Assembly (NCBI GenBank): GCA_028565635.1
Contig: JAOXYB010029955.1
Span: 1 to 30,903 of the forward strand
Direction: 5' to 3'
Length of the DNA stretch: 30,903 nt
Origin: Phoronis ovalis
Taxonomy: Eukaryota; Phoronida; Phoronidae
A program made the translations under genes and the position numbers. Below are positions 10,801 to 21,900 of the stretch, piece after piece. The number at the start of each line of letters is the position of its first letter. Positions within the stretch are counted from its first letter, which is position 1. Below the pieces are notes generated by a model that was not told the DNA's origin, did not search any database, and worked only from the letters and a program-made list of their open reading frames with translations.

Positions 10801-11542
10801 TTTGAAAATGATTTGCGAAACATACATATTGCCTCTAATAGCGAACTAATCAATTCATTAGTGTCTATATGATGTTCTATGATCAAAGGTGATTCCATGC
10901 ACTATTCAATATTACCATTATAGAAATAAAAACACATTCAGAAAATTTATGCATATATGAATAAAAATTACAGCTATTAATACCTTCACTAATTTATCTA
11001 ATTTATCCTCTTGTGGATTGTTTGAACATTTTAACAGTTTGTGGTCTCGTTTTGGGGACTTAAAAAATCTTGCAGTAGTAGACTTTCTTGCAGGATTATT
11101 TGGCGCCCTATAAAAAAAATCTGTTTGACATAGCTTTGAAAATCTGCCAAAATACAATTATATTCATGATTTCCAGTCCAGTCACTAAATTTTAATACTG
11201 GGATAAAACAATTCACCATATATCAGAATCATGCAAGAAATTGACAATATTTTAAAATTAATATAGATGTCTATTTTAATTAAAATGTTTTATTTATGTA
11301 AGCCTGTTACCCACTGTGCTTTAGAGATAACATCAGCAACCTTCTGAAAAATTACATTATTTGTTGATTGTTAATTCAGTAAAGTTTTACCTTTCAAACC
11401 GAATCCTCTCATCTTTAGATAGTTTGGACCATTGCTGCGCTACCCTGGTTTTAAGTTGCTCATCGGATAGGAATGGATACTTGGATTTCAATAAGCACTT
11501 CTGTTCCATCAAGAAATTACTGTACTTTCTTCTCAGCGACAT
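7827..11542 (-). CDS. Unrecognised 821-residue protein with an N-terminal HMG-box-like segment
   Basis: Four exons on the minus strand join in frame with AG/GT borders: 11542-11391, 11107-10984, 10351-10140 and 9804-7827. Residues 1-50 (start MSLRRKYSNFLMEQKC) resemble an HMG box: an aromatic/basic helix, KYPFLSDEQLKTR, then QQWSKLSKDERIRFER. HMG boxes bind or bend DNA. After exon 3 comes a basic cluster KKKRRQS followed by HVSFGDEI, like a PP1-docking VxF site beside a nuclear signal. The rest is low-complexity and Ser/Thr/Asn-rich, with acidic runs (SSDDDNDDG), KRITRSQSK and a WDKIGFATPEGPKQRR stretch. A nuclear chromatin or mitotic scaffold is plausible, but this is inference; I cannot name an orthologue. 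The long last exon ends at TAA 7827-7829. A possible donor just before the end (CG|GTATGC) means a further exon cannot be excluded. Confidence 0.7.
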
Positions 11543-12907
11543 TGGTGCTTTTACTCAGAATGCAGACGTTAACAACAAGGAAACACAGCTAAAAATAATC
11601 AGTCGAAATATTATATTGCCTTAACAATATCGAAGGCCAGTCAACACAGTTTCTATAAACTCTTGATGCATATCATAACATAATTTAAAATGTTTTGTTA
11701 ATTTTTTTTTAATATTTGGTGCGTTTTCCTGCAATCTGGTGCATTCAGAGACTCTTTTTCCATGACACTGCGCTCCTTTTATATATTTAAACATAACTTA
11801 TTATTGTTAAGACTAATTAATTTAAAGAAAAAAAAATCACAAATTTTATCCAAGAGGGACTGTGAGGTCAGTCTACCGATGCAGGGCTGCACATTCAACT
11901 TTAAATCACAGTCCAAATCAACCACTTTGATAATTGTCCACCAATTGGCTGCTCGTTCTTCTTGAGAAAGGACATATAATTTAACAACTATTTTTGTTTT
12001 CAGCATACGTTTATTTTATCTTAAACTTAAAGAACAAAATATAGTAACTTCGTTATAATCTTTATATACAAGTAACACCTGTAACAATAATGGTGAGCAT
12101 GCAGTGTGTACAAACTGATGATAATTTATCATCAGTTAACACGAACTTATACCATAACTAGATACAGGTATTAATTGGTAACAATATACCAAGTACAGCC
12201 ATGAGGCATGAGGAAGCAACCTGAATGCAGGACACACTCTGGTCTCTGGATAAATAATGATTCAGTCGGTAACAGGATTAACCATAAGCATTCTTCTTAG
12301 TTTTTTATTGGAAAATCTATCTATGATACGCTCATAATCTCGGTTAATATCTCTGTGGACATATAAAATTAATTCTTGGTAAGGGGGGGGGGGGCGCGCC
12401 TTCCACGCCCGGCCGTAAATCCGCCACTGTTTGTCTTGAAAGTTGAAAGACTTCAGAGACCTGGTTTGTATTGTTAACAAATTCTCAAAGTCACTGCGAA
12501 ACTTAAAGTTTATTACCCATTGCCACAAACATTAAGAAATCTGTAACGTCTTACCTGACGGTACGTTTTAACGCTTACGCCACTTTTAATAAGTATTTTC
12601 GCAAAAATTGGACGTTACATGCTTAGTCAGCAGAAATTCCATTGAAAAATTGCGCCAAATATAGCGCCCTCTATGAAATGTAGCAGACGATTCTAGTACC
12701 ACGAGTCAATTTATGAAGATAACTTTAAAAATATCTTTCTTGAGAATATAAACATTGGCAGTTTACAAGATATTTATTTTTTTTATATTATACAGAATTA
12801 TTATTATGAAAAATTATTTCATTTTTATAAATAACATTAAAACATTTTATTGAGCAAAATTTGGGCACCTGCTCTCACAATTTCTCGAACAGTTTCGAGA
12901 GTGGTTC
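11543..12907. other. Intergenic region between two divergently transcribed genes
   Basis: This holds the 5' side of the minus-strand HMG-like gene and the upstream region of CFAP97. It is mostly AT-rich with no coding feature. The exception is a GC-rich patch with a G12 run at 12383-12432, listed separately. Confidence 0.5.
12383..12429 (-). mobile_element. Possible terminus of a DNA transposon (CAGTGGCGGAT end)
   Basis: On the minus strand the patch begins CAGTGGCGGAT at 12429 and runs through a GC-rich segment into a run of 12 C. CAGTGGCGGAT followed by C/G-rich sequence is a common end of dispersed DNA elements in invertebrates. Only one end is visible, so this is a fragment at best. Confidence 0.35.
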
Positions 12908-12915
12908 TGACGTCA
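12908..12915 (+). promoter_or_regulatory. Full CRE palindrome upstream of CFAP97
   Basis: TGACGTCA, the complete CREB/ATF site, lies 50 bp before the CFAP97 ATG and 3 bp before the X-box match. A full eight-base match close to a start codon is suggestive of promoter function. Use in vivo is not shown. Confidence 0.55.
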
Positions 12916-12918
12916 TCA

Positions 12919-12931
12919 GTTGCTAGAAAAC
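12919..12931 (+). promoter_or_regulatory. X-box match (RFX binding site) upstream of CFAP97
   Basis: GTTGCTAGAAAAC fits the RFX consensus RYYNYY-N-RRNRAC at every position. It ends 34 bp before the CFAP97 start codon. X-boxes near the start of genes drive ciliary gene expression through RFX factors in animals, and CFAP97 is a cilium/flagellum protein, so site and gene agree. Confidence 0.6.
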
Positions 12932-12965
12932 AGCTAGTTGGTAAGGGTTCGATACGTTCCTGAAA

Positions 12966-15204
12966 ATGTCTTCTAAATCCGGCATAGGGGATGATATTGA
13001 TGATGACTGTAAAGGAGATGTGGACTTTGATTTCTTCGACTCTCCTAGAGATGCAGATACGCCAATAAAAGTTACTGAAAATGCGAACGATAATTCGGAT
13101 ATTTCAAAACAAAATGGCAGAAGTAGAAAATATTCAAGATCAAGTTCAACTGAATCAGAAACAGATTCTGGTAGCGATTCAGGTCATGAACAGGACAGTG
13201 CTAGAACAGCTAGCGTACGATCTGACACGAGTAGCGTCATAAAAATTGAAGCGAGGGTCCCAACTGTGTCAGATTTGAGAGAATCCCTTGAAGTGGAATC
13301 AAATTCAGGTAGTGACAAGTCTGACAATACAAAATCGAAGGAAAATGGAACTGTGAAATCAAATGAAAATAACAGTCATGCCTCGAGTGTATCTAGTAAA
13401 ATAACTGCCTCTTCCATTAACAGCAAGGGAAGTCGCAAACCAAGCAATGCATGGGGTGACAAAAATCAATCTTTAACAGATACTTCGAGTTCGGGCAAAA
13501 AAGTTGCTTTTGCAGATAGCAATAGCAATAAAAGTCGCAAAAAATCTTCAAGAAATAGGCAGCATAAAGACAGTTATAGTGACAGTGAAAGTGAAACTGA
13601 TAGTGAAAGATCATATTCAAGTCGCTCCAGTGGAACTTATTCTAGAAGTGGGTCGCAATCAGGCTCAGAAAGTGACAGTGACGTCACAGATGTGTCTTCA
13701 TTAGAATCACCAGATATAAGTCCTGTTGGATCTCCAAGAAGAAAATACCGTGATCAGTTAAGCCCTCGACATTCAAAACACTCTGGGAGTAACTCTAAGA
13801 GTTCACCCAGACACAAAGATGGCGTACATTTTCGACAGAATAGTGCGGGCAATCCTAGCAAAGTTCCCGAACTAGGTAATTATGGAAGCCACAGAGAAAG
13901 GTTGTTAAGTCAGGTAACTGATTCTGAGCTCGATCAAGATCGTTTACAGTTAAGATTATTAATGGAAGCAGTGCTGGAAATGGATCAAGATTTAAAAGAA
14001 AGACAGGAACGTTTAAAAGCTAGTAGGCGTGTGATGGGACCACCAGATCAGAAATCTAAATCACGCAAAAACTTTTCATTCTCTAATGATCAAGTTCATA
14101 CTATTGACAGAGAAAACAACAGACTTTTGAAGAAAATTGTGAATGACTATTCATCGTCCAAAATGAAGGGAGAGAAAACTAAGAAACAGAAAATACAGCC
14201 ACCCCCTGTCCGAAGAGTAGCACCAGCTGCTGTAAATCGGCAAAAACAACAACGTGTTATTGAACACGAGAATATAGTAAGTACTTAGTTGGAAGATCAT
14301 TTGATGAATGCTTTATAACATTTCAAGTAAACCTTATTTGTTGCTTCTTCTTGTTTTAATTCATTATCTATTGACTGTCTTGCTAAGTACAAAATAAATC
14401 CTAGGATAAAAAAGAACAGTTTGTTATTAATCATATGTCATATAAAACCTGTCTTTCATAATCTCAAAGAATTATTAATGATGGAGTAGCATTGTTGGCT
14501 GTCATGAAGCTTATTAGTGGCATACACTATTTCAGCGACATCAAATCTAGCAGTTTCATAAGTTATGTAAATAATGTTTTTCCTTGATTTGTTTATTACT
14601 AAGATATTTTCTGGCCTTAACATTGGGTTGAATAATACCCGATTCCTCATTCTATCCAATATATTTTCCTATTAGTTTCAGACAATATGGACATATGCTC
14701 CAGCCCTCCAAAAAGTACTACAAAACAGTGAAATTTGTTTATAGCCTGTTACACCAATACCAAAATTCTCAAATTGAAAGGTACGAGGCCCCATGTCAGA
14801 AGGCTAGAAAACATATCTGGATATTTCTAAGTTTCTAGTTGGCTTATTGCTGTTTTATGTTACAGGCTATGTTAAAACGTCTTCAAGGTATCAGACCAAC
14901 CAAAGGCATGTCAAGAGGTGAACATTTAACAAATTATTACCAGCAAGTGTCTTATGGCGTACCATTAGCTGGTACTGCTGGTCGCAAATCACGCACACCT
15001 AACCCTACCAATCCATATGGGTCTGCTATTTCATTGGGTCCGAAGTCTCGGAGTATGCAAAGTTTACGCAGCACCACAAGTACAAGTACTATTGGAAATG
15101 ATGACAGTAAGCAGAGACCTCGGAGTGCAAAATCAAGAGCGGACGCAAAGCATTTCGAACCTGGAACAGGCCGTTGGTCTTTTAAATCAGAAAGGTATTA
15201 CTAA
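12966..15204 (+). CDS. CFAP97: CFAP97 (KIAA1430/Hemingway family) cilia- and flagella-associated protein
   Basis: Two exons, 12966-14276 and 14866-15204, join in phase 0 to give 549 residues. Splice borders are ATA|GTAAGT and TTACAG|GCT. The first exon starts at ATG 12966, after in-frame upstream DNA with no better start. The N-terminus is acidic (DVDFDFFDSPRD), followed by a long Ser/Asp/Glu-rich disordered part (about residues 30-300). The family domain lies at about residues 355-500: FSFSNDQVHTIDRENNRLLK, then PPVRRVAPAAVNRQKQQR, then across the intron MLKRLQGIRPTKGMSRGEHL and NYYQQVSYGVP. These are the hallmark blocks of the KIAA1430 family, whose founding fly member Hemingway is needed for cilia and sperm flagella. 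The protein likely acts at axonemes. AATAAA at 15235-15240 fits a short 3' UTR. Confidence 0.93.
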
Positions 15205-15234
15205 ATACACATTGTCATGTACATATTTTGCTAG

Positions 15235-15240
15235 AATAAA
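15235..15240 (+). terminator. CFAP97: Poly(A) signal candidate for CFAP97
   Basis: AATAAA begins 31 bp after the stop codon. A longer 3' UTR ending at other AATAAA sites (for example 18100-18105) is possible. Confidence 0.45.
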
Positions 15241-16447
15241 CATGTGCATGTCTCTCTAGTTCTAAAAGCTGGGATCTCTTGCAGTGTAATATCCAATGGG
15301 CACAGTGTGTTGAAAGATGCTTTTAAAATCTAAATTTTACAAATAGTGGTAACTGTATGTTAATGTTAGTTGTGTAGGTATGAATATATGTATATAGTGC
15401 AAGCAGGTTGAGTTTCAACAGATTTTATCTACAACTGCACCACTATTTTTGAAGCAACTTGAGATTTCCTTGTTAAATGTTCCAAGTTATTAACTAAACG
15501 TCCACTTCTTTTCCTTACTTGTTTTTAAAAACCACAAAATTCTGCAACAAAGCAATGCACAACAATTCAAATATAAAGTTAATTGTGATTAATGATGTTT
15601 ATAATATGAAATATCTGGATTCTTCTAAACACTGCACTGTGCCATTTAAATTGCACATTGTGTTTTGTTCAAGCATTACTATTGTGCTGTGTAATTAACA
15701 TTGCATATTCTATTGCCTTCTAACATTGTTCATGTTATCATTCTACTTTTTGCTGTAGTGATATGGTATTCTGAAGACCTCTTGGGTGTGCAAAGGTTTG
15801 GTATTGCTTTATATCTAATTAAGGCTGTTTGCTTGTATTGATCAAATCTGAAGAACTCGAACGATAAGGAGATGTTGAAATATGCCAAAGAATATTATTA
15901 CTGAGTAACGGACTGTCAAATCACATGTGCCTGCTCCATATGATTATCTAAGTATTTCTTTAGTTAATCATAAAAAAATTGAAGAGCAAGTCACTGTTTG
16001 GGAAACTTTAAAATCAATCGTTTTCATCACTTTTGGAGGTAACTTATACTTTAGATAATTTAGCATTTTATGGTTATGTAATTACAAGTGAGTGTGCAAT
16101 TCCTAATACTGAACTGGAGGTAAAAACAGCCTTGGTTGGAATGTTGCACTTGCTAAATCCTGTATAACGTATCTGTAGTGAGCAACACACTGGAGCACAT
16201 TTTTGCTGAACACAGGAAAACTTGCATGCTTAAAGTTTAATATATTGTTGGTAAAAATACTGATTTCTTGCACATCAACCACTTAGTATAAAATTATGTG
16301 TTATTAAATTAAGTGATAAGCTGTATAATGTGATACAAAATATTTATTGATACATGTGATAACCAAAGCTTATTCCTTGCATTAATCCCTGTGGTGAGTA
16401 ATGTCCATGAATTATGACATTGATGCTATAATCTCCTGTTGTTTTGG
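15241..16447. other. Non-coding DNA downstream of CFAP97
   Basis: AT-rich sequence without an open frame of interest or repeat structure that I can see. It may be an extended 3' UTR. Confidence 0.5.
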
Positions 16448-17397
16448 TAAAGGCTGTTCCACTTTCAATTGTACGGGAGGGGGGTGGAAGGCAGTTGAAT
16501 AGAAATATTGCGGGTGGTGGGTATCGTACTTAAATACATAGTATAGGTGGTGCGGTGGAAAAATAAATCCATTTGACGGGTGGTTGGTATAAAGTTCAGG
16601 TCATCCTAATTATATACATGGGTGATCTTACTTTCTCTACGATTATTTTGTGCTCTTAATAAATGAAATGGATTGTCATCTAAACTATTTTAAAACTCAA
16701 ATCAGTCAGAGAATATACAAAGATAGTTGCCGAAATTCCCGGCATCAAATCCCCATGTTATTAGAAAATATGAATGACATCATTAATGGGCATGCGCAGA
16801 CAGATGTTTGTCTGCTCCATATCCTGTTTTGGGTGTATATGTGTTTCGGCAAGTGAGGCTTTAATATTACATTTGAAGTTGATTTAAACTGTGCATTGAT
16901 AATCTCCGATTTAAAATGGAATGCCTTACAGGCTTTTGGACGTATTGTTGTCAATCGGCAAGGTTTTGAGTGAATATAATTGATAGATTAGGTAGAAATA
17001 CTCCCGTGTTTTCAACGGTCTGGTAGAATATTGCAGGGCTGTCTGTTGGCATTGTGAGACTTTCAATATATTTAATAATACAGAATTAATCGCGACCATT
17101 ATCTCTCGTCGTTGTTAATTGTTGGCTAAGTTTTATAGCAATCGCAGATTTTAATCAACTTGTAGAATAAAATTTAAGTTGATATATTAACGGAAATTCC
17201 CACACCGCAATGATCTCGTGTGGGTGGGGGGAGGGTTGCACTTGGGAAATTAAAAAAAAAAATCTGGGTAGTGGGGGTCCATTTTAATTTTAAATTCCAG
17301 GTGGTGGGTACCAGAATAAAATTCATAGTCTGGGTAGTGGGTCTGAAAAAAAAGTGCCTTCCACCAGTCCCGTACAATTAAAAGCGGAACAGCCCTA
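16448..17397. mobile_element. ~950 bp non-autonomous DNA element with ~44 bp terminal inverted repeats and TA borders
   Basis: The left end reads TA-AAGGCTGTTCCACTTTCA and continues ATTGTACGGGA, then GGTGGAAGGCA. The right end on the other strand reads TA-GGGCTGTTCCGCTTTTA, then ATTGTACGGGA, then GGTGGAAGGCA. The two ends therefore match over about 44 bp with few changes, and TA lies at both borders. Subterminal copies of GGGTGGTGGGTA-like motifs occur several times on each side. The interior has no transposase frame. It resembles a Tc1/mariner-type MITE by its TA target, but the family is not assigned. Confidence 0.75.
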
Positions 17398-18991
17398 AGC
17401 TGTTTTCTAGATCTGCCTATCAACTTGACAGTAGGCCAGATATACATGTAGGTATTCAAATCCTGGTGTACCAAAATCGAGTGCACTCACTAGTTGGTTA
17501 GCATTATATAGGATTTCCCCCTTCTGGCTGTTGATTCCGTTGAGTGTCTAATCTGCTTTTTGTTTAATCTTTGGGTGGAGTGTATGGCCTTAAGGAATTG
17601 GAACTATTTTACAGCAGTCCCATGAACTAGATAATGTTAACATCCAAAATAATGTTAATTAATTTTGTGTAGAAAAACTGTTAAGACTGTCTTTATGCTC
17701 AGGTCTTGTTTAATTTTCTGTACTTGTATGCTCAACATCATGGAAGTACGTGTTGTGTGAATATGGCATATTGAAGGTTGCTTCGGTTAAATCTTAAAAT
17801 GTAGAACTTTTTTAAATGAACATCTTGAGTTCCTGTTTTACCTTTATTAATGCAGTTCACATAGGAGCTTTCCAAATACATGATACTGTTTATAAATCTT
17901 GGTCACTGTTGTTGTATAGTATTTAATAGTGTACAGTGATTGTAGTATATGCTTCTCAACAGATACGGCATGGAATTGGTTGCAATATTAGCTTTTATTT
18001 AATGAGTTTTCACATTTTTTGCACAAGGCAGTATGTAATGCAGTATGTTTATAGAGTGAACTGCTTGTTGTAGTTCTGCATTTGTAGAGGTGCTATTAAA
18101 ATAAATACTCTGCATATTGTTTAGAAGACCGAGTTTATTGTTTTCTGACTAAACACTACATACAGTGAACGCATGTAATAACCATACATCTAGGAATGTT
18201 GCATTATAACAATAATTTTCTGTTAGACAATTCATAGTGCAATCTATTGTAGCACTAGTGCTGTCTGCTGTTAGTTTATGATGTCACTTTCGTATATTTT
18301 AAAATAGGAATTCAAAAGCAGAGTCAGTAACGGCAATGATTACAATTGCCATGTGGTTATGTAATATGTAAAAGACCGATGACTGCAAAATGTAGGCTAA
18401 ACAAGGAAAATGAATTTTAAGAGACTTAAAATTTTGGACAATGAATTTAAAATTCTATATATTTGGCACCAATTAAATTTATGGCATAATCGTGATAAAC
18501 ACTGACTTTGATACGACTTCCAATTGCTCGAAGGAACTTATGCTGAACCGTATTTTGGGTGCTGAAAGATAAAATTAACATTAAGTGTCTTCATACGATA
18601 AATTATAAAAGAATTTGATGCATTTAATATTTAACTGGAAGACAATTCTAATTAAAATTAGATTCTCATCCCGTTACTTAACTGCTATTGTTTCTGCATT
18701 AGCAGCTATTAAGTAATAAACTGGAGCAAACCGGCAACTTCTGATTTTAGTCAGAACACTGGAAGAAAGTCACGAGATACATAACTTGGTGCTTAGAAAC
18801 AAGAACAAAGATTGAACATTTATTAATTTATGGCCGAAAAAACTATAATTTCGTAACCAATGAAAAGTAAGCTGCCTTCGATGGTCCATTAAATTTCAGC
18901 ACTGCAGAGAATACAACATTTAGTTTTAATGTGTGGTATTATGAAACTGTGACTGACAATTGGCAGACAGTAGCTACGGTTAGTTGTCGCA
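17398..18991. other. Non-coding DNA between the inverted-repeat element and CARS2
   Basis: AT-rich sequence with no frame or repeat I can support. AATAAA at 18100-18105 on the plus strand could end a long CFAP97 transcript. The CARS2 3' UTR on the minus strand must begin at 18991. Confidence 0.45.
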
Positions 18992-21900
18992 CTAAATGTT
19001 AAAACTTACTGATGGATTAAAACTTTTGAATTTGCTTTGCAATCCCTTATCTTCTATAACTTCCCAGCCTGATTCTTTACCATAGTCCTGCAGAAAAATT
19101 CATCAAAGAATGAAACGGGACATTTTTCTAGTTTTTGTTGTAAATCTTTACAATCATCGTTTGTAAAATAAAATGTATTTAAAAATATTTTACCTGATGT
19201 AGCTTTTGGATGCTGTGAAAAAATTTCAATCATGTTTTATATTAAAAAAATATCAAACATCAAAAAAAAGTATTTTAATTTAACTACAGCTGCAAATCAA
19301 AGATGAATCATTGATTTTCTAGTAGTCCCTTGTGTGCACTTCTATTTGAATGTTAAAAAATATTGAGCCCAAAGTAGACTTCTGTTACATATTAAATATT
19401 AGTAATCCAGCATAGCCAGTTCTGAAGTTATACTAAACTACTGGTGAAGGGGTTAACAATTAGAACACTGGCCCAAGGAAACATCTTATCAAAAAGCAGG
19501 CTACAATAGTCCATGCGTATTTTTGAGGAGACATTTTTGATACTTTTTTTAATTCCCTGTCAAATACACTGGGATGATCCATTTATGGGCGTGCTTTCCA
19601 CTATTTGAATGAACACTTTTTTTTTAAACATTTTTTAATGATGATGATGTAGTCAAAATGTTACATTGGAATGTCCTCATGGTATCCTATACATACACAG
19701 TACCTTTACTCTGAAACCACTGAAGACCAAATCATCTCGGAGTTCATCACACGCTTGTAACAGTGGATGCCTTTCCTTCTTTGGAGCATCTGAAAATAAT
19801 AATGATGCAAGAAATATACACAACATATGAAATATTCATTAGACTATGAAAGCAAACATTGAAAATCATTCGCATAGAAAACTGTTAATAATTAATGAAG
19901 AACAATAATACAACAAAAGTCACCAAACAATGAAATATTGAAAAGCACCTAAAGTATGTATACAGCTAGAACTGATAGTTCTGCATTTATAAAATACCGT
20001 AGCTAAATATAGTGACAATGAACAATTATTAAAGAGAAAATAAATTATCAACAGTTCCAAATTCACTTGATTGCTAGTTTCACTGAAGTCCAGCCATTCA
20101 AACACAGATGAAAAAATATAAGCACACCTTCTGGATTTGCAGAATTGTTCTGTTTTAGTTGTGTGGTAGTCTCTTTAGATGTTAGAGAATGTATACGGAC
20201 TTTATTCCTAAACTTTACAGCGGAATCCATTATTCCCGAGAGCTGCTGGTGAGTTTCAGTTGAGTACAAAGTCTGAAATAATATTGATCTGAAGGATAGA
20301 TTGAATGTTATAAAATCTGTAATGTACTTTTGTCTACAATAATACAGACAAAGTTGATGGCTTGGCATTTAACAAAATGTATAATTATGGAAAAGTGTTA
20401 AAATATTATAACTTTAACATAAGTATTGCCTAATAATAGTCAATTTATAGTATCATTCTTTCATCTAACATAAAGAATTCTACATAAAATGCATATCTAC
20501 TAGCAAATAAATTATATGTTCCACTGTGAGCAACTCAAAGAAAATTCAATAATATTTCTAAAGTTATTGCAGTTCTTTTACCTTTCGCCCTGTAAACTGA
20601 ATTCCCATCATTTCTAAAACACTGTCGATGTATGTGACCATAAAAGCAAACACACCAGGACTTCGAGGACCAGATGCTTCCTTAAATGCAAATTTATGCA
20701 GTACATGTTTCATTTTAAATTTCCATCTAAATATAGTAAATCAATTTAAAAATTATGCAGACATCCAGACTATATAACTTATAAATCAAAAATATAAATA
20801 GTTAACATCATCACCATCAAATACACAGTGATAGCAAAAAATCTATTTTTTCAATTTGGCGGTATTGATCTACAGCCTGACTTAAGGAAATTAAATCCAA
20901 CACATCTCAGCAAAAAAAAAAGGGTCTAAAGTTACTAATTGTATTTATGCTATAATACAATAAATTTAAAGAAAATAATTTAAGAAAATTATTTTCTTGC
21001 CAAAGTTATTATGAAATTTCAACTTTTTATTCATTATGGGATAAAGAGTAGACTAATTGGCAGGTTTTGAATTTACTTTTATTACATTCCTCCCTGCTAA
21101 GTTATATTTTATTCTTTTATTAATTACAAACAATCTTTTGGAGGCAAAATACACTGAGTGCATTACTTAAAATATACCTTGGTTCTTTTCTGTAGCTGTT
21201 TATTTCCTAAGTGAACCAGATCCATCACAATATTAAGTGCCCTTGGAGTATCAAAGTCATCAGCTAAGGCATTTTTGAACTTTTTCTTGGTTTCGATCAG
21301 GCTTAAAAAATATACGATTTTGCATAATATATAAAACTATCAGAAAGCACGCTCGTTTGTTGAAATATCAATTCAATGAGATAATAAATGCAATAATAGT
21401 ATTATATAGATTGATCCAAAACTGAATGTTACCTTTGAGAAAAGATGATTTTCGATAATTGTCACAAGAAAAGAATGATGACCGTCATGTCATAGCCAGA
21501 AGCTATCATTGCTCAAAAGTAAAATTCAGTTTTGGACTAAATTTATGTTGATTATTAAGTAATCTATATTTTAAATATAACCTTTAAAAGCCTTTTCAGA
21601 CGCTGCTTAAGAATCTTAAATATAACTTACTGCTACACCACAAACATATAAATACACCATTTTTATGTTTTAGTGATTAATATTATAAAACGCACTTAAT
21701 AACTAGAAGTGTTTATAAATGTCTACCTCCTCATGAGCAGTTCTTCATCCACCGGTTCGCACAGTAGCTGACCCTTAATATACGCTTCAGCAGATCCAAG
21801 AAACGATGCTAACTGTTGCTGAGCACGCACAGCTTTCTGCATACGATCTTTACTGAATTCAATGTCTGCATAAAGAGAAAGATGTAAAAACATTTACACC

